From Thalassospira profundimaris (GTDB lineage Bacteria; Pseudomonadota; Alphaproteobacteria; Rhodospirillales; Thalassospiraceae), in contig NZ_JPWF01000023.1 of the NCBI RefSeq assembly GCF_003326675.1, positions 1 to 43,135 of the forward strand: a DNA stretch of 43,135 nucleotides. Reading direction: 5' to 3'. Of this stretch, positions 25,976 through 34,116 are shown piece by piece. Numbering within the stretch: the first letter of the stretch is position 1; each line of letters opens with the position of its first letter. The position numbers and the translations under genes are program-made. Under the pieces are notes generated by a model. It made no database searches, was not told the origin of the DNA, and saw only the letters and a program-made list of their open reading frames with translations.

Positions 25976-26014
25976 CATAACCTGATCAGGGTTCAATCAA
26001 GGAGGCTTCTTAAC

Positions 26015-27109
26015 ATGAAAAGACGTGAATTTCTGACGGCCGGTGTTGCCGGCGTTGGTGCTGCGGCCGCTGCCACCTTTGCCACCCCGGCAATCGCACA
26101 GGACAAACGCCAGTGGAACATGGTTACCGCATGGCCGAAAAACTTGCCTGGGCCGGGGGTTGCCGCACAGAAACTTGCAGACCGCATCACCACCCTTTCG
26201 GGCGGTCGTATCGAGGTCAAACTGCACGCAGCCGGTGAACTTGTACCGGGCAACGGTGTGTTTGACGCGGTTGCCGAAGGTACGGCAGACATCTATCACG
26301 CGGTTCCGGCCTATTGGGGTTCGAAATCCAAAGGTATCCTTCTGTTTGGTTCACAGCCTTTTGGTCTGCGCGCAGACGAGCAGGTTGGCTGGTTGACCCA
26401 TGGTGGCGGTCAGGAACTGTATGATGAAATCTATGGCCAGTTCGGTCTGAAGCCGTTCCTTTGCGGCAACTCCGGCCCGCAGTGGGCTGGCTGGTTCCGT
26501 AACGAGATCAAGTCGGTTGACGACCTTAAGGGTCTTAAGTTCCGCACCACTGGTCTGGCTTCTGAAATGTGTTCGAAACTGGGTATGGCTGTTCAGGCCA
26601 TGGGCGGTCGCGACATGTTCCAGGCCCTTCAGTCCGGCGCACTTGATGCCGGTGAATTCATCGGCCCGTGGAGCGACAGCGCACTTGGCTTCTATCAGGT
26701 TGCCAAAAACTATTACTGGCCGGGTGTTGGCGAACCGTCCTCGGCCGAGGAATGCGCGGTTAACGCCAAGGCATTTGCCGACCTTCCCGACGACCTGAAA
26801 GCCGTCGTCAAGTTTGCTTGTGACAGTCTTTATAACGAAGTCTGGACCGAGTACGAAACCAAGCACGCAATGGCATTGCAGAAACTGGTTGCCGAGCAGG
26901 ACGTCAAAGTCCGCATGCTTCCAGACGATGTCGTTGACGCGATGGGCAAGGCAGCCGCCGAAGTGATCGCAGAACTTCGTGAAAGCGACGACGCCCTGAC
27001 CCGCAAAGTCACCGAAAGCTTTGTTGCATATCGTGATCTGATCGGCGGTTACATGACCTATGCCGATAACGGTCAGATGAATGCACGCGCCAAGGTACTT
27101 GGTTTCTGA
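26015..27109 (+). CDS. TRAP transporter periplasmic binding protein (TakP/DctP-type)
   Basis: Encodes 364 residues from the ATG at 26015 (GGAGG 9 bases upstream; an earlier in-frame start overlaps the hairpin). The N-terminus MKRREFLTAG has a twin-arginine motif followed by an Ala-rich core ending ATPAIAQ, so export by Tat is likely, as in several TakP-like proteins. The core blocks VTAWPKNLPGPG, GLKFRTTGLASEMCSKLGM and AGEFIGPWSDSALGFYQVAK resemble alpha-keto-acid/lactate binding TRAP proteins. Arg175 in KFRTTG is the expected carboxylate-binding residue. Position behind hutU suggests a carboxylate linked to histidine use (inference). Confidence 0.9.
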   Translation: MKRREFLTAGVAGVGAAAAATFATPAIAQDKRQWNMVTAWPKNLPGPGVAAQKLADRITTLSGGRIEVKLHAAGELVPGNGVFDAVAEGTADIYHAVPAYWGSKSKGILLFGSQPFGLRADEQVGWLTHGGGQELYDEIYGQFGLKPFLCGNSGPQWAGWFRNEIKSVDDLKGLKFRTTGLASEMCSKLGMAVQAMGGRDMFQALQSGALDAGEFIGPWSDSALGFYQVAKNYYWPGVGEPSSAEECAVNAKAFADLPDDLKAVVKFACDSLYNEVWTEYETKHAMALQKLVAEQDVKVRMLPDDVVDAMGKAAAEVIAELRESDDALTRKVTESFVAYRDLIGGYMTYADNGQMNARAKVLGF

Positions 27110-27121
27110 TACAGATGATGC

Positions 27122-27151
27122 CCGGGGCAAGGATGACCATCCTTGCCCCGG
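27122..27151 (+). terminator. Attenuator-type hairpin between TRAP binding-protein and small permease genes
   Basis: CCGGGGCAAGGAT-GACC-ATCCTTGCCCCGG forms a perfect 13-base stem with a 4-base loop, followed by TTCTTTC. It shares the CGGGGCAA/TTGCCCCG arms with the hairpin at 25952-25975. It probably raises binding-protein yield over the membrane subunits by blocking 3' decay or by partial termination. Confidence 0.6.
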
Positions 27152-27175
27152 TTCTTTCGTATCCGGGGGGATGTG

Positions 27176-27697
27176 ATGCAACGCCTTGCTGACCGGCTTG
27201 ATCTTGTAAACCACTGGACCGGGATGACGGTGCGCTGGTTTGCGCTGATCATGGTTCTTTTGCAATTTTCCGTGGTTTTACTGCGCTATGTTTTCGGCTT
27301 CAGTTCAATCGCACTGAATGAAAGTGTTCTGTACCTGCATTCCGGGCTTTTCATGCTGGGGGCGGGTTATACGCTTTTGGTCGACGGGCATGTGCGCGTT
27401 GATATTTTCTATGCCGGGGCCAAGAACCGCACCAAGGCGGCGATTGATGTCTTTGGCTATGCCGTCCTTGCCATACCCTCGATGCTGGCCCTGCTATACT
27501 GGACATGGCCATCGGTGATCAATTCGATCTCGATGATGGAAGGGGCGATTTCGGTTGGCGGTATCCCGGCCGTGTGGCTTTTGAAATCCCTGATCCCGGC
27601 ATTTTGTATTCTTTTGATTATTCAGTCTGTTGCCTGTTTGCTCAGGCAGATCATTGCCCTGCGCAGTGGTGTTGAAGACCAGGGTGCGCAAAGCTGA
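27176..27697 (+). CDS. TRAP transporter small permease subunit (DctQ-type)
   Basis: Encodes 173 residues from the ATG at 27176, chosen because GGGGGGATGTG precedes it and an upstream start would fall inside the hairpin. Four hydrophobic segments are visible (about residues 16-38, 50-70, 88-110, 132-155), the DctQ layout, with the conserved VDGHVRVDIFY stretch. It couples the binding protein to the large channel subunit. Its stop overlaps the dctM-type start by one base (TGATG). Confidence 0.88.
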   Translation: MQRLADRLDLVNHWTGMTVRWFALIMVLLQFSVVLLRYVFGFSSIALNESVLYLHSGLFMLGAGYTLLVDGHVRVDIFYAGAKNRTKAAIDVFGYAVLAIPSMLALLYWTWPSVINSISMMEGAISVGGIPAVWLLKSLIPAFCILLIIQSVACLLRQIIALRSGVEDQGAQS

Positions 27698-29244
27698 TGG
27701 AATATCTTGATCTGTTGATGTTTGCCGCCCTGATGGGCTGCATCCTTTTGGGCTTTCCCGTGTCGTTTTCGATTGCCGGTGTGGCAATCATTTTCGGTTA
27801 TATCGGCTGGGCCACCGATGCGATGAATATCGGGCTGATGGGGGCATTCGGGCAGCGGGTATTTGGAACCCTGACCAATGACGTCCTGATCGCCATTCCG
27901 CTTTTTGTTGTGATGGGTGTGATCCTTGAACGGTCGCGGATTGCCGAAGATTTGCTGCATACCATGGGCCGTCTGTTCGGCCAGTTGCGTGGCGGCCTTG
28001 GCATTTCGGTCGTCCTTGTTGGCGCGTTACTTGCCGCATCAACCGGGATTGTCGGGGCGACCGTGATTGCCATGGGCATGATTGCCCTGCCAACCATGTT
28101 GCGCACGGGGTACAGCCCGAAACTGGCATCGGGCCTTGTCTGTACTGCCGGTACACTGGGCCAGATTATTCCGCCTTCGACCCTTTTGATCATTCTGTCA
28201 GACGTCATGTCGTCGGCCTATCAGCAGGCACAGTATGAACAGGGCAAATTCACCATCGAAACCATTTCGGTTGGTCAGATTTTTGCAGGTGCGCTGATCC
28301 CCGGCCTGACACTGGTGGCGATTTACATCCTTTATATTCTGCTGCGCGGGGTGTTTCGCCCCGATGATATGCCGCCGGTTCAAAGCGATGATGGTCGCCC
28401 CAATGCCGGTGAAATTTTCCGTGCGATTCTACCACCTGTCCTGCTGATCATTGCTGTCCTTGGTGCGATCCTTGGCGGCATTGCCACCCCGACCGAGGCA
28501 GCATCGGTTGGCGCAATTGGTGCAATCCTGATGGCCGGTGTCCGTCAGGGGGCCAATCGCAAGCTGGTTTTGCTGGGCACCGCATCGCTTCTTATTCTCG
28601 CGGTAATGGCCGGGATTGCGCCGGTTCGTTTCCAGCGCAGCGATTTGACCGGCTTTGATTATGCCCTTGGTGTTGTCTATGTAATCCTTGCGATCACCGG
28701 GGTATGTGCGATCCTTGCCTGTCTGCGTCAGGCTTGGAAATCCGATATCCTGAAGCCTGCCCTGACATCGACCATGTCGGTTACCTCGATGATCTTTGCC
28801 ACCATTCTGACGGCCAGCATGTTCTCGCTGGTGTTTATCGGTTTGGGCGGTGAAGACCATGTAGCCGAAATCCTTGAAGCCATGCCAGGTGGCCCGACCG
28901 GTGCGCTCCTGTTCTGTATGGCCCTGATTTTCATTCTCGGCTTCTTCCTTGATTTCGTTGAAATCACGGTGATCCTGTTGCCGCTGATTGCACCGGGTCT
29001 GATCATGATGGGTCATGACCCTGTGTGGCTGGCGATCCTGATTGCGATCAACCTTCAGACATCGTTCCTGACCCCGCCATTCGGCTTCTCGCTGTTTTAT
29101 CTGCGCAGCGCGGCCCCACCGGAAATCACGACGGGTCAGATTTACAAGGGTGTGGTGCCGTTTATCGCGCTTCAGGTCTTTGGCATTTTTGTCATCTGGC
29201 TGTGGCCGTCACTGGCGCGATGGTTGCCAAGCGTCGTGTTCTAA
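27697..29244 (+). CDS. TRAP transporter large permease subunit (DctM-type)
   Basis: Encodes 515 residues with at least 12 hydrophobic segments and conserved blocks GFPVSFSIAGVAIIFGY, AASTGIVGATVIAMGMIALP, PPSTLLIILSD and TPPFGFSLFYLR. At 515 residues it is about 80 longer than classical DctM; the extra part (about residues 285-345) carries additional membrane segments, as in the longer TakM-like subfamily. It forms the Na+-driven channel. Closed by a strong terminator 15 bases downstream, so hutI to dctM may be one transcription unit with internal hairpins. Confidence 0.92.
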   Translation: MEYLDLLMFAALMGCILLGFPVSFSIAGVAIIFGYIGWATDAMNIGLMGAFGQRVFGTLTNDVLIAIPLFVVMGVILERSRIAEDLLHTMGRLFGQLRGGLGISVVLVGALLAASTGIVGATVIAMGMIALPTMLRTGYSPKLASGLVCTAGTLGQIIPPSTLLIILSDVMSSAYQQAQYEQGKFTIETISVGQIFAGALIPGLTLVAIYILYILLRGVFRPDDMPPVQSDDGRPNAGEIFRAILPPVLLIIAVLGAILGGIATPTEAASVGAIGAILMAGVRQGANRKLVLLGTASLLILAVMAGIAPVRFQRSDLTGFDYALGVVYVILAITGVCAILACLRQAWKSDILKPALTSTMSVTSMIFATILTASMFSLVFIGLGGEDHVAEILEAMPGGPTGALLFCMALIFILGFFLDFVEITVILLPLIAPGLIMMGHDPVWLAILIAINLQTSFLTPPFGFSLFYLRSAAPPEITTGQIYKGVVPFIALQVFGIFVIWLWPSLARWLPSVVF

Positions 29245-29259
29245 GCACGGACAAAGCCG

Positions 29260-29298
29260 AACAAAAAACGCCCCGGTACGCCGCGGGCGTTTTTTGTT
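29260..29298 (+). terminator. Strong terminator after the TRAP operon
   Basis: AACAAAAAACGCCC (29260-29273) and GGGCGTTTTTTGTT (29285-29298) form a 14-base stem with an 11-base loop. The T-run is part of the stem, so it can act in both directions. It separates the TRAP genes from the histidine kinase gene. Confidence 0.85.
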
Positions 29299-29418
29299 GT
29301 GCGGTTCGGGTCAGGAGCCAGCCACAACAAGCTTTGACTTGCTGCCATGCAACATTTGCGTCAGAACTGTCATAATAAAAAAACAAACGTTGAGCATTCA
29401 GCGTAAGGGAGCCCGTTT

Positions 29419-31179
29419 GTGTCCGGTTTTCATTGGTCACGAAATCAGCGTCTGAGCCTTGTGGGCCGATACACATTGTTATCGGTCGGCGTTGTTGTAT
29501 GCGCGCTTGTTGCACTCAGCTTCTTTTATCAGCGTTTTTCCAATGAACTGATTGACCGCCTGACTGGTGAACGATTAAGCGCACAGGTCGCGGCAACGTC
29601 AAACAAGCTTTCGGCATTTCTGGACGCCCGTATCTATCAGCTTGTGACACTTTCAAACCACCCGGCTTTGCCAGCCTTTATTGATGCACCCAATTCACCG
29701 CAGGCCGAAGAAGCCCTGACGCTGCTTCGGGTCGAGGCGGATTCTCCCGATCTTTATGGCGTGCTGTTCTTTGACTGGAACGACAATCTTGATCGTCTGG
29801 TCGCCGGGCAAGCGGCATCCGGCCCGCCATACTGGTCAAAGACCGGATGGGATATTCGCGGCCTGCCACGGGTCGAGCATGAAGGCATCGAATTTATCGG
29901 ACCGCAATTGCCCGAAAACGGCAATTCCGGCTGGCTTTTGATGCGCCAGCATATCCGCGATACCGGGTTTGGTCAGAATACGTCAGTGGCCCTTCATGTC
30001 CGTCTGTCATCCCTGACCGAGCTTCTGGTCAGTGCCGGGGTGGCCGGGGTTATTGAGCCACTTTTGCGTACACCGGGCGGCATTGTTCTTGATCCGACCG
30101 GACGCCCGGCCGAGGTTACCGGCGAGCTGATTGAAGGTCCCAGCATCCTTCCGGGCTGGAACATTGTCATGAGCGTTCATCCCGGCACCATTTTGCAGCC
30201 GATTGATCAGACGCGGTTCTGGCTTTATGTCACGGCAACCTTGATCATCGTGGTCATTCTGGCGATCTTTTTTGCCCTGTCGCGCAGCCTGCGCCGACGG
30301 GTTGATACGCTGGTGCAGGGTGCGCACAGCATTGCATCGGGTGATCTTTACTATCGGCTGCCCGAAGGGCGCAGACGTGACGAGATCAGCACGGTTGCCA
30401 AGGCTTTCAACACCATGGCCTGGCAGCTTAAGGACCTGATTGATCGAACCGTACGGGCCGAAAAACTTGCCGTTCTGGGGCAGTTTGCCACCGGTGTCGC
30501 CCACGAGGTCCGCAACCCGCTTGCCACCATGAAGACCACGGTTCAGGCCCTGACCCGTCAGGAACAGGATGTTGAACGCAAGGTCCTTCTTGATGACATG
30601 GGCCATCAGATTGATCGTCTGTCGCGGGTGGTGAATGATCTTTTGGCGTATGGCCGCCCGGGCGAGGCTGCGCCGCAAAATACCGAAATTCGCGATCTGT
30701 TCCGTCAATCATCGCGGGTTCTCGAACCGATTGCCAAGGATGCCAATATCCGGTTTTACACAAGCGGCGATTCCGGTCTTAAGCTTTATATCGATCCGGA
30801 TCAGGTTTTGCAGGTGTTGCTTAATCTTGGCATCAATGCCATTCAGGCCTGCGACGCGGGCGGCACGGTTGGCCTGCGCGCCGAACAGAACGAGGAATGG
30901 GTCGAAATCCGCGTTACCGACGATGGCGCGGGCATCCCCAAACAGCATTTGCTTGACGTGGTTCAGCCATTTTTTACCATGAAAAGCAAAGGAACCGGCC
31001 TTGGCCTTACGATCAGTCAACAGCTGGTCGAGGCCAATCACGGTAAAATCCATATTGAAAGTGCCCCGCAAGAGGGCACGACAATCACACTGAAGTTCCC
31101 GGCTGCAAAAGCCGGAACTACCGAGGAGGAAGACCCCGAATATGTCCAAGAGGATCAGATTACTGATCGTCGACGATGA
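29419..31179 (+). CDS. Membrane sensor histidine kinase (DctB/NtrB-like)
   Basis: Encodes 586 residues from a GTG start with AAGGGAG 8 bases before it. Layout: membrane segment (about 15-37), periplasmic sensor region (about 38-265, likely a dCache/PAS-like fold), second membrane segment (267-288), HAMP (about 289-342), HisKA with phospho-acceptor His362 (VAHEVRNPL), and an ATPase domain with NLGINAIQA, DDGAGIP and GTGLGL boxes. It autophosphorylates on sensing an external ligand and passes phosphate to the response regulator, whose gene overlaps it by 38 bases. It lies between the TRAP operon and the sigma-54-controlled ABC operon; the ligand is unknown. Confidence 0.94.
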   Translation: MSGFHWSRNQRLSLVGRYTLLSVGVVVCALVALSFFYQRFSNELIDRLTGERLSAQVAATSNKLSAFLDARIYQLVTLSNHPALPAFIDAPNSPQAEEALTLLRVEADSPDLYGVLFFDWNDNLDRLVAGQAASGPPYWSKTGWDIRGLPRVEHEGIEFIGPQLPENGNSGWLLMRQHIRDTGFGQNTSVALHVRLSSLTELLVSAGVAGVIEPLLRTPGGIVLDPTGRPAEVTGELIEGPSILPGWNIVMSVHPGTILQPIDQTRFWLYVTATLIIVVILAIFFALSRSLRRRVDTLVQGAHSIASGDLYYRLPEGRRRDEISTVAKAFNTMAWQLKDLIDRTVRAEKLAVLGQFATGVAHEVRNPLATMKTTVQALTRQEQDVERKVLLDDMGHQIDRLSRVVNDLLAYGRPGEAAPQNTEIRDLFRQSSRVLEPIAKDANIRFYTSGDSGLKLYIDPDQVLQVLLNLGINAIQACDAGGTVGLRAEQNEEWVEIRVTDDGAGIPKQHLLDVVQPFFTMKSKGTGLGLTISQQLVEANHGKIHIESAPQEGTTITLKFPAAKAGTTEEEDPEYVQEDQITDRRR

Positions 31180-32515
31180 GGAATCATTCGTTCGTTCCCT
31201 GAGCTTTGCGCTCAGGACCGAAGGCATGGACGTCACCGGCGTTCATTCCGGCGAAGATGCCTTTCTCGAAGTTCGGAAAAACCAGTTCGATATCATCCTG
31301 CTTGATCTGCGCCTTCCCGGTGCGGATGGCATGGAGGTGCTTAACAGCATCCGCAATCTTGATATCGATGTGCCCGTGATCATGATTTCCGCACATGGCG
31401 ATACCCGTGCGGCGGTCAAGGCCGTCAAACTTGGTGCTGCGGATTATCTCAGCAAACCGTTCGAGCTTGATGAACTGATCCATACGATCAACAGCGTCAT
31501 TGATCAGAACCAGACCGCGCTTGAGCTGGAATATCATCGCAAGCGCGATGTTCCGGCCAACGGACTGATCGGTGATTGCGCCGCCATGAGCGAATTGCGC
31601 ACCACCATCGACCGTGTCGCGCAAAGCAGTGCCAGCCGTATTCTTTTGCTTGGAGAGTCCGGGACCGGCAAGGCACTGGTCGCCCGCGCCATCCATGGCG
31701 AAAGCCCGCGATCATCGCGTGCCTTTATCGAGGTCAATTGCGCCGCCTTGCCCGAACAACTTATTGAGTCCGAGCTTTTTGGCGCGGAAAAAGGATCCTA
31801 TACCGGGGCGCATCAAAAACGCACCGGACTTGTCAAACTGGCCGATGGCGGCAGCCTGTTTCTGGATGAAATCGGGGAACTTCCCCTGGCACTTCAGGCG
31901 AAGTTCCTGCATTTCCTTGAAAATGGCGATTATCGCCCGGTTGGCAGCGAACATTCGGCATCGGCAGATGTGCGGGTGATTGCCGCAACCAACCGCGACC
32001 TTGCCGAAGAAGTTCGTCTGGGCAATTTCCGCGAAGACCTGTTTTACCGTCTTAATGTCATCACCATTGATATCCCGTCTCTTCGGGCCCGTGGTGAAGA
32101 CATCATCAAACTGGTCGAACATTTCGCCGACAAACAGGCCAAGGCCGAAGGATGCCATCCGATCAATTTTGCACCGGAAACCTTGGATATTCTGCTTGCC
32201 CATCGGTGGCGCGGCAATGTTCGGGAACTTAAAAACCTGATTGAACGGCTGACCATTCTGTATCCGGCCAAGACGATCTCGCCCGAACTTTTACCGGCTG
32301 AATTTCATGAGGCCGAGATAACCGGCGAAAGCCATGCCCCGCAGGACGCCCATTCAAACGGGCCACAATTGCAAGATCGCCTTGATACGACCGAACGCAA
32401 TCTTGTGCGTGATGCGCTTGATCAGGCGGACGGGCATAAGGGCCGGGCCGCCGAAATCCTTGGTATTTCCCGTCATGCCCTGAAACGCAGGTTGCAAAGG
32501 CTGGGCCTTCAATAA
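31142..32515 (+). CDS. Sigma-54-dependent response regulator (NtrC/DctD family)
   Basis: Encodes 457 residues. Receiver domain (1-120) with Asp11, Asp12, phospho-acceptor Asp55 and Lys105. AAA+ domain (about 140-370) with Walker A GESGTGKA (171-178), Walker B LFLDE (239-243) and arginine-finger region NFREDLFYRLNV. C-terminal Fis-type helix-turn-helix (about 430-455, GRAAEILGISRHALKRRL). The sigma-54 contact loop, normally GAFTGA, reads GSYTGA (218-223), a double change. GAGGAAG precedes the ATG inside the kinase gene. It probably activates the sigma-54 promoter at 32682-32696, just past its own terminator. Confidence 0.95.
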   Translation: MSKRIRLLIVDDEESFVRSLSFALRTEGMDVTGVHSGEDAFLEVRKNQFDIILLDLRLPGADGMEVLNSIRNLDIDVPVIMISAHGDTRAAVKAVKLGAADYLSKPFELDELIHTINSVIDQNQTALELEYHRKRDVPANGLIGDCAAMSELRTTIDRVAQSSASRILLLGESGTGKALVARAIHGESPRSSRAFIEVNCAALPEQLIESELFGAEKGSYTGAHQKRTGLVKLADGGSLFLDEIGELPLALQAKFLHFLENGDYRPVGSEHSASADVRVIAATNRDLAEEVRLGNFREDLFYRLNVITIDIPSLRARGEDIIKLVEHFADKQAKAEGCHPINFAPETLDILLAHRWRGNVRELKNLIERLTILYPAKTISPELLPAEFHEAEITGESHAPQDAHSNGPQLQDRLDTTERNLVRDALDQADGHKGRAAEILGISRHALKRRLQRLGLQ

Positions 32516-32538
32516 CCTGCCGGCATTAAGCCACATGC

Positions 32539-32579
32539 AAAGCCATTGAGCGAAAACCGCTCAATGGCTTTTTCTTTTT
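32539..32579 (+). terminator. Rho-independent terminator after the response regulator
   Basis: AAAGCCATTGAGCG (32539-32552) and CGCTCAATGGCTTT (32558-32571) form a perfect 14-base stem with the loop AAAAC, followed by a T-rich run to 32579. It insulates the regulator genes from the sigma-54 promoter downstream. Confidence 0.9.
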
Positions 32580-32582
32580 GGA

Positions 32583-32640
32583 GCGCCAACCGCTCATACG
32601 CGCGCTCATAGCGCGCGCGCCAACCGCGCATCTTTGGCGC
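32583..32640. promoter_or_regulatory. Upstream activator sites for the sigma-54 promoter (candidate)
   Basis: The half-site GCGCCAA occurs at 32583-32589 and 32617-32623 and, inverted (TTGGCGC), at 32634-32640, so the last two make a dyad with a 10-base centre. The direct repeat GCGCCAACCGC spans 34 bases (32583 and 32617). CGCGCGCT-CAT-AGCGCGCG (32599-32617) is a perfect 8-base-arm palindrome. All fall about 70-125 bases upstream of the predicted start, the normal place for NtrC-type activators. Confidence 0.55.
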
Positions 32641-32681
32641 AAAGCCGCGATCTCCCTGCCTTTTTCATTTTGCCGATCAGT

Positions 32682-32696
32682 TGGCACAGCCTTTGC
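32682..32696 (+). promoter_or_regulatory. Sigma-54 (-24/-12) promoter
   Basis: TGGCAC (32682-32687), then 5 bases, then TTGC (32693-32696). The GG and GC doublets are separated by exactly 10 bases, matching the TGGCAC-N5-TTGC consensus. The predicted start is near 32708, about 49 bases before the first binding-protein codon. The gene for a sigma-54 activator lies immediately upstream. Confidence 0.8.
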
Positions 32697-32756
32697 CAAT
32701 TACACCGACAAAGGTACAAACACGAATGGAACAACCATTCGTAGGGAGGATACATC

Positions 32757-34094
32757 ATGGAGATGCTCACACGCCCGGTTTCCGGGTGCATCACCATTAT
32801 TGTTGTCGCGTTCACATTGCTTGTCGCCCAAGGCGCACAGGCCGAACGTTTTGAGCTGGGCGCATCGGCGGACGAAGCTGATGCGGTGATCGGCTGTTTG
32901 TACCCGATGACCGGTCGCTCAGCGACTTATGGTCGCGACAGCATTGTCGGCATTCAAATCGCACTGGATGATCTGGCCGCCGAAGCCAAAGCAGGATTAA
33001 CGCCGCCGAAACTGCGTGTCATCGCCGATGATCCGCGATCAAAGGCGTCCTATGCGGTGCGACTGGCCCAGGATTTCGTTGCCAAGGATAACGCCCGATT
33101 CTTTTGCGGGATCGTTTCATCAGGCGTTGCCCACGCGGTCAGCGACCTTGCCCGGAACGACAAGATTATCATGGTCGGAACCGATCACGCATCATCCCGA
33201 CTAAGCATCGAGGCCGGTCACGACTATTACTTCCGCGTCACCAATGACAGCTGGACCAGCATGGCCGCAGGTGCGCGGTATTTGCGCGATCTGCAAAAAC
33301 AGACCGGCTGGAAACGTCTTGCCTTTGTCGGTCCCGATTATGATTACGGGCATGTTTCCTGGACCGATTTGCAGCTCGCCCTTGACGGGCTTGGCGTTGA
33401 ATATGAAACCGTCAGCGCGCTGTGGCCCAAGCTGTATGAGCCGGACTATTCGATTTACATCAACGCCCTGCAGTCGGCCAAACCCGATGTCGTTGTGACC
33501 GCACTTTGGGGTGGGGATTTCATTGCCTTTATCAAACAGGCATCAACCACCCGCTTCTTTGAAAATATCCGTCTGGCCAATTTCGATACCGGTGCCAATT
33601 ACGATGTGATGATGGCGCTTGGTGATCAGCCCTATCCCGGTCTGATCCTGTCGGCACGCCACCACAATAACTGGCCCGAAACGGGGCGGAACAAACGATT
33701 TGTCGCACAGTTCCATGACCTGACCGGCCGTTATCCGACCTATGCCGCCGAGGGTGCCTATACCGGCATCATCGCGATTGCACGCGCCATCGAAAAGGCG
33801 GGCGGTTCGAATGACAGCCGGGCACTGATCAAGGCACTCGAAGGATTGCAACTGGCCCTTCCCGAAGATCCGCCGGGTTTTGCATCCTATATCGATCCCG
33901 ACACTCACCAGATTGTCCAGGCGCAAGCCGTGGGCACGGTCGTCCATAACGAAGATTTTCCGCCATCAAAGCTGATGGTGGGGAATTGGGCGATCTACGA
34001 CGCCGAAGACCTCAAACCGTCAAAAGAGATGGTCAAACGCCGCCGCGATGCCGTGGCCGGCGGGTCGGAGGCTGTTCCACCGCCAACTCCATAG
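32757..34094 (+). CDS. ABC transporter substrate-binding protein 1 (Peripla_BP_6, Liv/amide type)
   Basis: Encodes 445 residues; GGGAGG is 8 bases before the ATG. Signal peptide residues 1-29 (ends AQGAQA). The mature part follows the branched-chain amino acid/amide binder pattern: IGCLYPMTGRSATYGRDS, FFCGIVSSGVAHAVSDLA, KRLAFVGPDYDYGHVSW, VVVTALWGGDFIAFIKQ and AYTGIIAIARAIEKAG. First gene under the sigma-54 promoter and followed by a second, related binding protein. The C-terminal tail (KRRRDAVAGGSEAVPPPTP) is an extension not needed for the fold. Substrate unknown. Confidence 0.9.
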   Translation: MEMLTRPVSGCITIIVVAFTLLVAQGAQAERFELGASADEADAVIGCLYPMTGRSATYGRDSIVGIQIALDDLAAEAKAGLTPPKLRVIADDPRSKASYAVRLAQDFVAKDNARFFCGIVSSGVAHAVSDLARNDKIIMVGTDHASSRLSIEAGHDYYFRVTNDSWTSMAAGARYLRDLQKQTGWKRLAFVGPDYDYGHVSWTDLQLALDGLGVEYETVSALWPKLYEPDYSIYINALQSAKPDVVVTALWGGDFIAFIKQASTTRFFENIRLANFDTGANYDVMMALGDQPYPGLILSARHHNNWPETGRNKRFVAQFHDLTGRYPTYAAEGAYTGIIAIARAIEKAGGSNDSRALIKALEGLQLALPEDPPGFASYIDPDTHQIVQAQAVGTVVHNEDFPPSKLMVGNWAIYDAEDLKPSKEMVKRRRDAVAGGSEAVPPPTP

Positions 34095-34116
34095 ACCTTT
34101 CCCAAGGGAGGAAAAC

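Noticed and set aside
29335..29376. Sigma-70 promoter for the histidine kinase (TTGACT and CATAAT)
   Set aside because: The hexamers are about 30 bases apart and no pair with acceptable spacing was found, so no promoter was called.
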